A stretch of 64,000 nt of DNA from Thalassotalea litorea. Its GTDB lineage: Bacteria; Pseudomonadota; Gammaproteobacteria; Enterobacterales; Alteromonadaceae. Positions 48,170 through 56,604 of the stretch are shown one piece after another. The stretch covers positions 1 to 64,000 of the forward strand of contig NZ_VCBC01000001.1 in the NCBI RefSeq assembly GCF_005843925.1. Direction: 5' to 3'. The position numbers were made by a program, and so were the translations under genes. Within the stretch, counting starts at the first letter, position 1. The number at the start of each line of letters is the position of its first letter. Below the pieces are notes generated by a model. It was not told where the DNA came from and made no database searches. It saw only the letters and a program-made list of their open reading frames with translations.

Positions 48170-48259
48170 ATGAACAACAATCGCTGTGCCAAATGCCGCC
48201 AGCAAACGCACGTACTTCACGGTTTCGAAATACAACAGGCGATCATTACCGCGGATTAA
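48170..48259 (+). CDS. Possible 29-aa small protein with CxxC and histidines
   Basis: An ATG at 48170 follows a strong GAGGGGG four to nine bases upstream. The peptide starts MNNNRCAKCRQQTHVLHG and ends in IITAD; Cys6, Cys9, His14 and His17 could bind a zinc ion. It is divergent from the prp regulator and begins 35 bp after the large palindrome, so it may be under the same control. It is below the size at which chance can be excluded. Confidence 0.35.
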   Translation: MNNNRCAKCRQQTHVLHGFEIQQAIITAD

Positions 48260-48334
48260 ATGTCTAGATTGAAAGTGTCATTGTCATGAATGGTAAATAC
48301 CAGGACGTCGATAAAATGAATTTTCACACAAAAG

Positions 48335-48372
48335 TTGTGAATAAATTGTGAACATATTGTGATCTAGATCAA
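48335..48372 (+). promoter_or_regulatory. Three phased TTGTGA repeats ending in a CRP/FNR-like site
   Basis: TTGTGA occurs at 48335, 48346 and 48357, exactly 11 bp apart, so on the same face of the helix. The last is part of TGTGATCTAGATCAA, which fits a CRP site in 8 of 10 conserved positions and an FNR site (TTGAT-n4-ATCAA) in 9 of 10. TTCACA/TGTGAA also pair at 48323-48341. A carbon- or oxygen-responsive control region is likely. Confidence 0.6.
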
Positions 48373-48468
48373 TAGATGCGACGTTTATTTTTGCAAGGAT
48401 ATACTGCAGGTCTTTGTTTCCTGCATTTTCAGCCGGTAACACCTTGTGGATATTTTTTTAACAAAATA

Positions 48469-48497
48469 TTAGCATTTATTAAAAATTACACTATGCT
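48469..48497 (+). promoter_or_regulatory. Promoter candidate for the small RNA unit
   Basis: TTAGCA (48469-48474) and TATGCT (48492-48497) are spaced by 17 bp, each matching the sigma-70 consensus in four of six positions. A start of transcription near 48504 would place the terminator about 140 bases downstream. Confidence 0.45.
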
Positions 48498-48503
48498 TAT
48501 TAA

Positions 48504-48644
48504 TTCATGTAACAAATTACTTGAGAAATGGTCGTGCTAAACATCGTTTCTCTAACAGTTAAGTAAAGATTTATTAGCGCAGGCTCATTCCTGATGAGCC
48601 ATTCCCCTGAGCCCGAAACGTTTATCGTATCGGGCCTTTTTTTT
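48504..48644 (+). ncRNA. Candidate small RNA of about 140 nt
   Basis: A promoter-like sequence, no open frame, then two hairpins: GGCTCAT/ATGAGCC (48582-48600) and GCCCGA/TCGGGC (48611-48635) followed by eight T. This is the layout of an Hfq- or ProQ-bound small RNA. The sequence does not match a small RNA that I know. Alternatively it is a long leader or an isolated terminator. CRP/FNR-like sites 100-150 bp upstream may regulate it. Confidence 0.45.
48611..48644 (+). terminator. Rho-independent terminator of the small RNA candidate
   Basis: The GCCCGA/TCGGGC stem (48611-48635) is followed by T8 at 48637-48644. No gene precedes it on the plus strand for over 300 bp, so it must end some short or non-coding transcript. 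Confidence 0.8.
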
Positions 48645-48915
48645 GCCTGAAAGGATGTAGGTACACTGCATCACATGGACGGTTTGATGCACGTGTGTAA
48701 TTCGAAGTACTTCGTCGCAATATGCCACTCGATATTCCGACATTCCCTAACCGCCTTTATATTTGCTTGCGAGCCGTTGAGCTAAGTACACAGTTGCATA
48801 CCCTTTTCACGACACAGGACAAAACACAATCGATTAAAAATTACTCATTAGGTCTTACTTTGACTGTGTTTTTGTTCTAAGCTTTATTGAAAACAACAAG
48901 TTAACAGGACATTCG

Positions 48916-48984
48916 ATGCGTGAGACAAACTGCGCATTGGCATTATGGATATCGCGAACCTTACAATCTTGCAAGCCCGTTTAA
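48916..48984 (+). CDS. Possible leader ORF before the multiheme cytochrome gene
   Basis: An ATG at 48916 has AGGA six bases upstream and reads 22 codons to TAA at 48984, overlapping the cytochrome start (48945, which has no Shine-Dalgarno) in another frame. The peptide contains two cysteines (ETNCALALW, QSCKPV). It could couple translation of the cytochrome, or the match may be chance. Confidence 0.3.
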   Translation: MRETNCALALWISRTLQSCKPV

Positions 48985-51266
48985 ACAATATCAATCGTCA
49001 GCCCCTGATGCGGGTACTTATATTAGCTTGCCTGTTAAACGTCCTATTCTCTGGCATCGTTGCCGCCAAATCAGACCAATACATTGGCTCTGAAGCCTGT
49101 CAAAACTGTCATAAACAAGCCTTTACCGATTGGCAAGGCTCGCACCATGCTAAAGCAATGGCCCACGCGGATAGCACATCGGTATTAGGGGACTTTGCCG
49201 ATGCAAAAATTGAATTTAACGATGAGACTTATCGTTTTTATCAGCAGGACGATAACTATTATGCCCGGATCAAAGATGCCGAAGGTAAATTTCAAAGTTA
49301 TCAAATACTTTACACATTTGGTGTGTACCCCTTGCAGCAATACATGGTTGATATTGGTCAGGGCAAGATTCAACTTATCCCTTTTGCTTGGGATAGCCGG
49401 GAAAAAGATACCGGTGGCAAGCGCTGGTTTCACCTGTACCCGCAGGCTCTAGATCCCAAACATGAGTTTTTCTGGACCAATCAGGGTCAGAACTGGAACT
49501 ACATGTGCGCCGATTGTCATTCAACCGATATCAAAAAAAATTATCAAGCTGAAACTGACAGTTACAACACGTCTTTTGCGGAAATCAGCGTTGGCTGCGA
49601 AGCCTGCCACGGTCCTGGGGCTGAACATGTCCAGTTTGTCAGCAACAAATCTGCATCGGCGAACATCACCCACAAACAATTTAAAGGCTTTGACAGAAGT
49701 TTGCACAAGTTAGTAAGCCAATGGAAGCCAAGAGAAAATTCAGCAATTTTACAACCGGTTAGGGCTGACAATGCAGATTCCAGTAAGCAAACATTAGTAT
49801 GTGCACAATGCCATAGTCGCCGATTACAATTAGGGGATAAGGATCACATTCAGACCAATGAGCTTGGTGATAAATACCTACTCAATCTGGTTGAACCCGG
49901 TGCGTACCATCCCGATGGACAGATTTATGATGAAGTCTATGTGTATGGCTCCTACCTGCAATCGAAAATGCATCAACAAGGCGTGGTTTGTACCAATTGC
50001 CATCAACCCCATAGCGGTGAATTACTGGTCGAAGGCAATGCGCTGTGCAATCAATGTCATCTGGCGGAAAGTTATGATACGCCAACTCATCACAATCATC
50101 CTGATTCTCTCGAAGGCAGTCAGTGTGTTGATTGTCATATGCCGCAAACGACGTATATGCAAATTGATCCCCGACGCGACCACCGATGGCATGTGCCAAA
50201 CCCGCAACAATCGGCAAACCTGCAAACCCCTGATGTCTGTCTTTCTTGCCATAATGAAAAATCGAGTGAATGGAGTATTTCTCAGGTTGCGACATGGGGC
50301 GAAAATCAATCGCAACAGGCTCAGGAATTTGGCCCTGCCTTTTTAGGGGCGGAGATTGGCTATCCACAATCGGCGACCTGGCTATCAAAAATCGCTCAAG
50401 ATGTGAATTATCCCGCTATCATTCGAGCATCGGCCTTACAACGTAGTGCTACTGTTGCCGATAATAATACTCTGGTTGCGATATCCCGTGGCTTAAAGTC
50501 CAAAAATACCTGGGTTCGCACAGGAGCCGTCAGAGGTACTGAAAACCTACCGATTAACGCACGCTGGCGATTACTGTCGCCATTGATTGATGACCCGGTG
50601 TTGGTGGTACGGATAGAAGTAGCCCGAGCGTTGCTTTCCAACTGGCAGCAATTGACAAAGGATCAGCAAACCAAAATGCAGGCAGCACTTGATGATTATG
50701 TTCAGGTACAGTCCTATAATGCCGACCGCGGTTTTGCATTAACCAACCTTGCCAACCTATACGCTTATCAGGGAAATTTATCGAAAGCGGAACAAACCTA
50801 CCAACAGGCGATCCAGACCGAACCCAATTATGCGAATAGTTATTTGAACCTGTCTGAAGTCTATCGACAACTGCGTGATGAAACTAAGGTAATCAACATA
50901 TTAGAACAAGGTAAAAACAAAGTATCGTCGTCATCCGCCCTCTCCTATCAGCTAGGATTGTCGTATATCCGCCAACAACAACCGTTGGCCGCGCAAAATA
51001 ATTTCGCCCAGGCGGTGACAGACGAACCCGAAAACCCCCAATATCAATTTGTATATGGCCTGAGCCTAAAAGACACTAAGCCGAAACAAGCGCAACAGGC
51101 AATGTCCAAAGCCTACACTCTGAGTCAGAACCCTCAATACTTATATGCACTTTGTGAGTTTCAAATTCAGCAACAGGAATATTCGGCAAAACAATGCGTT
51201 GAACAACTCCGCCCGTTAGTAACGCCAGAAGTGATTCAACAGTTGGAACAACAGATGAACCGCTAA
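48945..51266 (+). CDS. Eight-heme cytochrome c with HEAT-like and TPR regions
   Basis: An exported protein of 773 aa. A hydrophobic signal (about residues 22-41) is followed by eight CxxCH heme sites: CQNCH (52-56), CADCH, CEACH, CAQCH, CTNCH, CNQCH, CVDCH and CLSCH, all in the first 440 residues. The C-terminal third has a HEAT-like stretch (about 490-560) and TPR repeats (AYQGNLSKAEQTYQQAIQTEPNYANSYLNLSEVY). It is probably a periplasmic electron-transfer or redox protein; the TPR tail suggests a protein partner. The start may be 48945 or the ATG at 49008, which directly precedes the signal peptide. Confidence 0.88.
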   Translation: MDIANLTILQARLNNINRQPLMRVLILACLLNVLFSGIVAAKSDQYIGSEACQNCHKQAFTDWQGSHHAKAMAHADSTSVLGDFADAKIEFNDETYRFYQQDDNYYARIKDAEGKFQSYQILYTFGVYPLQQYMVDIGQGKIQLIPFAWDSREKDTGGKRWFHLYPQALDPKHEFFWTNQGQNWNYMCADCHSTDIKKNYQAETDSYNTSFAEISVGCEACHGPGAEHVQFVSNKSASANITHKQFKGFDRSLHKLVSQWKPRENSAILQPVRADNADSSKQTLVCAQCHSRRLQLGDKDHIQTNELGDKYLLNLVEPGAYHPDGQIYDEVYVYGSYLQSKMHQQGVVCTNCHQPHSGELLVEGNALCNQCHLAESYDTPTHHNHPDSLEGSQCVDCHMPQTTYMQIDPRRDHRWHVPNPQQSANLQTPDVCLSCHNEKSSEWSISQVATWGENQSQQAQEFGPAFLGAEIGYPQSATWLSKIAQDVNYPAIIRASALQRSATVADNNTLVAISRGLKSKNTWVRTGAVRGTENLPINARWRLLSPLIDDPVLVVRIEVARALLSNWQQLTKDQQTKMQAALDDYVQVQSYNADRGFALTNLANLYAYQGNLSKAEQTYQQAIQTEPNYANSYLNLSEVYRQLRDETKVINILEQGKNKVSSSSALSYQLGLSYIRQQQPLAAQNNFAQAVTDEPENPQYQFVYGLSLKDTKPKQAQQAMSKAYTLSQNPQYLYALCEFQIQQQEYSAKQCVEQLRPLVTPEVIQQLEQQMNR

Positions 51267-51469
51267 CCCAATTATGGGTGGAGTGTTTTTCTAAAAACTA
51301 ACAAAATCGGGCAGCCAAAGCGCACAATAAATTGACGATATCGCGATATACTGATTTGTTTCACTAAAAAAATTCAACCTTTGGTTTATACTGAAAAAAA
51401 CCGGGTTGCAATGGCATGCGATGTTCCCGAATACAAGGTCTTGTATTTAAACATTGTAAAGGTGCCCCT

Positions 51470-52438
51470 ATGAGCCAGGCCCACGAGGCAATTATGTTGC
51501 TCAAGCAACAAATGCAAACGGTAGTAATCGGTCAAGAAAATGTCATTGACACCTTGATCACAGCGCTTCTGACTAATGGCAATGTGCTGTTAGAGGGGCT
51601 TCCTGGAACCGCAAAAACCCGCTCGATTAAAGCGTTGGCGAAAACCTTACAAGTGAGTCTCGGCAGGGTTCAGTTTACCCCAGATTTATTGCCGTCTGAC
51701 ATCACTGGAACCGAAATTTATCAGGAAGTCGATTCCAAACCTACCCTGACGTTTCAACAAGGCCCGATTTTCAATAACCTTTTGCTTGCCGATGAAATCA
51801 ACCGCTCTCCAGCCAAAGTTCAGGCGGCGCTGCTTGAGGCGATGGAAGAGCGCCAGGTGACCGTTGCTGGCAAATCGCACATACTTCCTAGACTATTTAT
51901 GGTTCTGGCGACACAAAACCCGATTGAGCAAGAAGGCACCTACCCTCTTCCTGAGGCGCAGATGGATCGGTTTATCATGAAAATCAATATTGAATACCCG
52001 GATGACGAGGCTGAAGCGAGCATTATTTCATTGGTTCGCTCGGAAGAAATATCTGATGACAAGCAGCTTTCCAGAGTCGATCCCGACCATATATTCAATG
52101 CCCGCCAGGAAATTAATCGACTTCATGTCAGCGACGAAGTGATCAAATATATTGTCGCTTTGGTAATGGCAACAAGACACCCAGAGCGCTATCGGGAATC
52201 ACCATTGCAAGATTGGATACACGTGGGTTCGAGCCCTCGTGCCAGTATTGCCTTGGATAAGTGCGCGCGAGCCTACGCCTGGTTAAATCAAAATGACTTT
52301 GTCGAACCAGATCATGTGCGAGCGATGGCGTATTCCGTGCTCCGACATCGCTTGATACTAAGCTACGAAGCGTTAGCGGAAGGCATTACTGCCGATCAGG
52401 TGATTAATGAATTACTCAAACAAGTGGCGAGCGCCTGA
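51470..52438 (+). CDS. MoxR-family AAA+ ATPase
   Basis: A chaperone-like ATPase of 322 aa. Walker A GLPGTAKT is at residues 43-50, Walker B in [24 protein letters not shown], and sensor [22 protein letters not shown] follows, all MoxR hallmarks. MoxR proteins act with von Willebrand A proteins in maturation of complexes or stress resistance; the next six genes fit. The ATG at 51470 has AAAGG eight bases upstream; the frame running from 51416 has no such support. Confidence 0.94.
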   Translation: MSQAHEAIMLLKQQMQTVVIGQENVIDTLITALLTNGNVLLEGLPGTAKTRSIKALAKTLQVSLGRVQFTPDLLPSDITGTEIYQEVDSKPTLTFQQGPIFNNLLLADEINRSPAKVQAALLEAMEERQVTVAGKSHILPRLFMVLATQNPIEQEGTYPLPEAQMDRFIMKINIEYPDDEAEASIISLVRSEEISDDKQLSRVDPDHIFNARQEINRLHVSDEVIKYIVALVMATRHPERYRESPLQDWIHVGSSPRASIALDKCARAYAWLNQNDFVEPDHVRAMAYSVLRHRLILSYEALAEGITADQVINELLKQVASA

Positions 52439-52446
52439 GGGTGATC

Positions 52447-53367
52447 ATGACCAGCAGTAATATCCACGTCACGTTACAACAACTTGAAAAACTGAAATAT
52501 CAGGCAAGATATTTCTCTTTCACGGAACAACAGCCGGTAAATAGCGTATTGTCCGGAAAAAACTCATCCCGACTGCGCGGCCGTGGTCTGAATTTTGAGG
52601 AACTGCGCCACTACCGTCCCGGCGATGATATTCGTACCCTCGACTGGAAAGTCACGCAACGTACCGGAAAGGCCCATGTTAAAGTTTTTACTGAAGAGAA
52701 AGAGCGCAATACCTACCTTGCAATAGATCAACGCAGCTCCATGTTTTTCGGCAGTAAAGGAAAAATGAAGTCTGTTATCGCCGCTGAAGTATCGGCGCTT
52801 ATCGCCTGGCAAATCACCGGTAGTGGTGATCGTGTCGGTGCATTTATATTTAATGATTCGATGGTCAAAGCGATCCCTGCCAAACGCGGTAACCTCCATG
52901 TCTCGCAACTTTTACATCAACTAAGCAAAATCAATAATGAATTGAACACCGGCAATACTGATGCGGGTCAGTTTGATTCTTTAAACAATATGTTGAAAAA
53001 ATTGACGGCTCTCAATCAACATAACGCGTTGATAATTTTAGTGAGCGATGGTTACGGTTGGGATCCCAGAACGACACGCTACGTAAAAACTCTGCGCCAA
53101 CATAATGAAGTTATCGCCTGTCATGTGTCGGACCCGCTTGAGCAAGACTTGCCCCGCATGCCGCAAATGATTGTCTCAGATGGTAAATGGCAAATTCAAT
53201 TTTCCTCACAAAACCCGACCACTCAACGACGTTTTCGAGAAAATTTACAACGTCAATTAGACCAATATCGTAACTTTACCAATAAATACCGGATCCCACT
53301 GATCCCGATTAATACCCTTGAAGACCCCGTTCAACAGCTCAGACGAGCGTTAGGGAGGGTATATTGA
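52447..53367 (+). CDS. DUF58 domain protein
   Basis: A 306-residue protein with the DUF58 signature RGRGLNFEELRHYRPGDDIRTLDWKVTQRTGKAHVKVFTEEKE around residues 40-80, followed by a vWA-like fold. DUF58 proteins are constant partners of MoxR ATPases. The ATG at 52447 is chosen for GAGGG upstream; a GTG at 52441 is possible. It begins eight bases after the MoxR stop. Confidence 0.92.
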   Translation: MTSSNIHVTLQQLEKLKYQARYFSFTEQQPVNSVLSGKNSSRLRGRGLNFEELRHYRPGDDIRTLDWKVTQRTGKAHVKVFTEEKERNTYLAIDQRSSMFFGSKGKMKSVIAAEVSALIAWQITGSGDRVGAFIFNDSMVKAIPAKRGNLHVSQLLHQLSKINNELNTGNTDAGQFDSLNNMLKKLTALNQHNALIILVSDGYGWDPRTTRYVKTLRQHNEVIACHVSDPLEQDLPRMPQMIVSDGKWQIQFSSQNPTTQRRFRENLQRQLDQYRNFTNKYRIPLIPINTLEDPVQQLRRALGRVY

Positions 53368-53873
53368 CACCATTTGAAATGCCCTGGGGCAACTATCTTC
53401 TCAAAGACTTAGCAGAAGCACCACCGCCAGCAGCGATTGATTATTGGCCGCAAACGCCAGGCTGGTACTTGCTTTTTGGAGTTATCGTGATTTGGTTGGG
53501 CCGCTGGCTTTATCGACAATATCTTCACTATAAACGCAATGCTTATCGCCGTGAAGCATTACGTTTTATCAAATCACTTCCCCGCGATACCGTAAATAGT
53601 CGCTATCAAATTTATCAACAGCTGCCAGCGTTGCTGCGCTCAACTGCGATTCATGGTTATGGCCGGAGCGAAGTTGCAGGACTCACCAGTAAGCGTTGGG
53701 AGGGTTGGTTAGACAATCATTGTAAGCAATCAGACTTTTTGGGCAATTGCCCAAATTACCTGCAAGCGCTGGCGTATGGCCCTGCTGACAGTTTAAATCC
53801 GCATCAACTGACCAAGCTGCTTCAGGAAATCCAATTATGGATACAATTCCATTCTGGTGAGTGTCATGATTGA
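53364..53873 (+). CDS. DUF4381 membrane protein
   Basis: A 169-residue protein with one hydrophobic helix (about 34-52, LLFGVIVIWLGRWLYRQYL) and a basic segment after it, matching DUF4381 of MoxR/Bat operons. The likely start is TTG at 53364, overlapping the DUF58 stop as TTGA, because GGGAGG lies five bases upstream; the nearest ATG (53379) is 20 bases from it. A non-ATG start inside a coupled operon may keep its level low. Confidence 0.85.
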   Translation: MTPFEMPWGNYLLKDLAEAPPPAAIDYWPQTPGWYLLFGVIVIWLGRWLYRQYLHYKRNAYRREALRFIKSLPRDTVNSRYQIYQQLPALLRSTAIHGYGRSEVAGLTSKRWEGWLDNHCKQSDFLGNCPNYLQALAYGPADSLNPHQLTKLLQEIQLWIQFHSGECHD

Positions 53874-54873
53874 GTTTGTTTACCCTTGGAATTTCGCGCT
53901 ATTGATATTGCCATTGGCAGTCTACTACTTCTGGCCTGCCTACAAAGAACGAAAAAGTTCGGTGAAAGTCCCGTTCTTTTCAAGACTGGTTGAGTTAACG
54001 GGGGAAAAACCCGCGAGTGGCTCCGTGATTTTAAATCGCTACGTTTTGCAAAAGTTGTTGTTGCTTAGTGGTTGGATTTTGATCTGTACGGCACTTGCAA
54101 AACCACAATATATTGGCAAGCCAATAACGCTTGATAAATCTGCTCGGGATCTAATGATAGCTGTTGATTTGTCTGGCTCAATGATGACAGAAGACTTTCA
54201 AACACTTGCAGGTAACAACACGGATCGATTTACCGGAGTCCAACAACTATTGGCCGATTTTGCCGAACAAAGAGAAGCCGATCGTCTCGGCCTGATCCTG
54301 TTTGCTGATGCCCCTTATTTACAGGCGCCCTTTACTCAGGACTTGGACACCTGGCTGACTTTGCTCTTTGAATCTGAAGTTGGTATGGCGGGACAATCCA
54401 CGGCCTTAGGAGATGCCATCGGCTTAGCAATTAGTGTGTTTGAGCACAGCCAAACCAAAGAGCGTGTGCTGATTTTACTGACCGATGGTAACGATACCGG
54501 CTCTAAAGTGCCACCGCGCGATGCTGCACAGGTTGCGGCAAGTTACCAGATAAAAATCTATACCATCGCGATTGGCGATCCCAAAACGGTTGGTGAAGAA
54601 GCGATCGATTTGAAAGTCCTACAATACATCGCAGATACCACCAAAGGACAGATGTTTGAAGCGGTAAATGCCGAACAGTTGGACGCCATCTATGAACAAA
54701 TAAATACCCTGGAACCACAAAAATTCTCATCTCGTTCCTATCGACCAAAGACCAGCATCCATTTTGTTCCAATAGTGATTTTACTGGCATTGTATATGGG
54801 GGTTCTCACCATCGTCGCGATTCGCAATCTATATCACCGGCGCAAAGTAGAACGGGAGTTTGCGAATGATTGA
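53866..54873 (+). CDS. BatA-like von Willebrand A membrane protein
   Basis: A 335-residue protein with N-terminal helices (about 7-24 and 61-79), a vWA domain and a C-terminal helix (about 304-325). The MIDAS motif is complete: DLSGS at 101-105, with DGND later. It belongs to the aerotolerance-type Bat proteins, the name coming from Bacteroides. The ATG at 53866 overlaps the preceding stop by eight bases (ATGATTGA). Confidence 0.9.
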   Translation: MIEFVYPWNFALLILPLAVYYFWPAYKERKSSVKVPFFSRLVELTGEKPASGSVILNRYVLQKLLLLSGWILICTALAKPQYIGKPITLDKSARDLMIAVDLSGSMMTEDFQTLAGNNTDRFTGVQQLLADFAEQREADRLGLILFADAPYLQAPFTQDLDTWLTLLFESEVGMAGQSTALGDAIGLAISVFEHSQTKERVLILLTDGNDTGSKVPPRDAAQVAASYQIKIYTIAIGDPKTVGEEAIDLKVLQYIADTTKGQMFEAVNAEQLDAIYEQINTLEPQKFSSRSYRPKTSIHFVPIVILLALYMGVLTIVAIRNLYHRRKVEREFAND

Positions 54874-55828
54874 CTGGGTGAGTCTGCAAAATTTTCATTT
54901 TATTCGACCAGCATATTTACTGCTCTTTCTGGTGCTGATTTTCCTCTATTTTGCCTTGCGTCAAAGGGATAATTCTTTACATTTTTGGCAGCAAGTCATG
55001 TCAATCGAAGTGCTGGAGCACTTAACGATTAAAGGCAGTAACTTTGAATGGTTCTCACCGTCAAAAATTATGCCAGTTGTCGGTACGATGGCGATTATCG
55101 TCGCAGCCGGTCCGACGTTTACGCAAGTACCCTCGCCGTTTAATGAAGACAAAGCCGGCCTTGTGATTGCCGTGGATGTCTCTGAAACCATGCAGCAAAG
55201 TGATCTTGCACCAAATCGATTGTTACGGGCCAAACAAAAGGTCAATGATCTACTGGATATTCGTGGCGACAGCAATACCGCCCTGATTGCCTATGCCGGT
55301 AGTGCCCACATTGTCATGCCACTGACTAACGACGGAAATATGATCCGCCAGTTTATGAAACCATTAAGTCCGAAAATGATGCCCAGGGCGGGAAAAATGC
55401 CGGACAATATTCTGCCCTTAACCTCACAAATACTCAACCCGACAAATGTTCCAGGTACTTTGTTGTTAATGACGGATGGCAGTTCCAGTGAAGCTCAGCA
55501 AAATTTTCAGGCTTTTTTCGAGGTACAGCAGCATCAATTGATCATCTGGGCAATTGGCGACGACAAGGTCAAAGCCAAACCGGGCTCGAATTTCCTCCCT
55601 CTTCAGATCAACTCTTTAGAGCAGCTCGCAAAAGCCAGTAATGGTCGTGTAGTGCGATTTAGTCACAACAAAGAGGATGTCGGTACCGTCAATGATTATA
55701 TTGAAAACAATCTGGTGATTGTTGAAGATGGCACTCGCCCGTGGCTAGATGCCGGTTACCCATTGGTGTTTGTTATCGCATTTAGCTATTTATTCTGGTT
55801 TCGTCGTGGGTGGACATTACAATGGTAA
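54866..55828 (+). CDS. BatB-like von Willebrand A membrane protein
   Basis: A second vWA protein (320 aa) with helices at about 16-32 and 70-85 and one at the C-terminus. Its MIDAS reads DVSET at 104-108, so the second serine of DxSxS is threonine, which might alter metal binding. It overlaps the preceding gene by eight bases with the same ATGATTGA arrangement as the BatA start. GGGAG precedes the ATG by seven bases. Confidence 0.88.
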   Translation: MIDWVSLQNFHFIRPAYLLLFLVLIFLYFALRQRDNSLHFWQQVMSIEVLEHLTIKGSNFEWFSPSKIMPVVGTMAIIVAAGPTFTQVPSPFNEDKAGLVIAVDVSETMQQSDLAPNRLLRAKQKVNDLLDIRGDSNTALIAYAGSAHIVMPLTNDGNMIRQFMKPLSPKMMPRAGKMPDNILPLTSQILNPTNVPGTLLLMTDGSSSEAQQNFQAFFEVQQHQLIIWAIGDDKVKAKPGSNFLPLQINSLEQLAKASNGRVVRFSHNKEDVGTVNDYIENNLVIVEDGTRPWLDAGYPLVFVIAFSYLFWFRRGWTLQW

Positions 55829-56604
55829 TTGATCCTCAAAGCCATTCCGAGCAAGGTCTGGGTTGGTTATTACACCGACTGCAACGCTATTGGCTTTGGT
55901 GTAAACAACAAATCGTGAGTAAGCGTAAGACCCTGTTAATCGCCTTTTTGGTGGTATTGGTCATCTATATTAGCGTCAAACCACAACAATTTGTCAGTCT
56001 ATGGCTCACCCAGGACCAGCAAGGTGCCATTCTATTCAGCATGGGAAAGTATCAAAAAGCTGGTGAGCAGTTTAACGATAGCCGCTGGCAAGCCTACAGC
56101 TATTACGGTGCTGAAGAATTTGATAGCGCCGCCAATTTGTTTAGCCAGTTTAATTCACCACAGGACTTGCTTGCCCGGGGAAACGCCTATGCACATGGCC
56201 GCAGGTATGTAAAAGCCAAAGGGGTATATCAGGCTTTGCTAGAACAATATCCCAACAATGAAGCCGCGCAAAAAAACCTGCAAATCGTACAAAGCATAAT
56301 TGATGAGGTGAACCGGATTTCTGAAAGTCAGCAACAGGAAAATAGCGATGCCCCGAAGGAGTTGGGGGACGACCCGCAGACGGCAGAAGGCGCTGAACGA
56401 AACGTTTCCGTGGAGCAACTCGAGCAATACAGCGCTGAAGATATTCTTCAGGATCCGGAGCTGGCGAATATGTGGTTGCGACAGGTACAAAAAGATCCAG
56501 CAAAATTTCTGGCAATAAAATTCGCGGTGCAATTACAGCAAGGCAATGCCACTGACCGTCCGCCAAAACCTGAAAATCAAGAGCGTCTTGATGATGAAGA
56601 TTAA
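55822..56604 (+). CDS. BatC-like TPR membrane protein
   Basis: A 260-residue protein with one membrane helix (about 38-55) and TPR-like repeats after it (QQGAILFSMGKYQKAGEQF, ARGNAYAHGRRYVKAKGVYQALLEQYPNNEAAQKNL). The C-terminal part is acidic and Gln-rich, ending in ERLDDED. In Bat operons the TPR protein is the partner of the vWA proteins. The ATG at 55822 overlaps the stop of the BatB gene by seven bases. Confidence 0.85.
   Translation: MVIDPQSHSEQGLGWLLHRLQRYWLWCKQQIVSKRKTLLIAFLVVLVIYISVKPQQFVSLWLTQDQQGAILFSMGKYQKAGEQFNDSRWQAYSYYGAEEFDSAANLFSQFNSPQDLLARGNAYAHGRRYVKAKGVYQALLEQYPNNEAAQKNLQIVQSIIDEVNRISESQQQENSDAPKELGDDPQTAEGAERNVSVEQLEQYSAEDILQDPELANMWLRQVQKDPAKFLAIKFAVQLQQGNATDRPPKPENQERLDDED

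Larger units (their letters stand above)
48048..48944. other. Signal-rich intergenic region between the prp operon and the cytochrome gene
   Basis: About 0.9 kb without a conventional gene. It contains palindromic operators, a possible 29-aa ORF, phased TTGTGA repeats and a small RNA candidate, each listed separately. In 48661-48900 there are also TGCATCA/TGATGCA arms (48667-48691) and a perfect 12-bp palindrome CGAAGTACTTCG (48703-48714). The cytochrome gene promoter should lie in the last 200 bases. Confidence 0.7.

Noticed and set aside
51266..51298. Terminator after the multiheme cytochrome gene
   Set aside because: The ACCCA/TGGGT stem is only five pairs and the T run is interrupted, so it is too weak to call.
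51332..51392. Promoter of the MoxR operon (TTGACG, two TATACT boxes)
   Set aside because: Neither TATACT has a -35-like box at suitable spacing; individual hexamers match but not as a pair.
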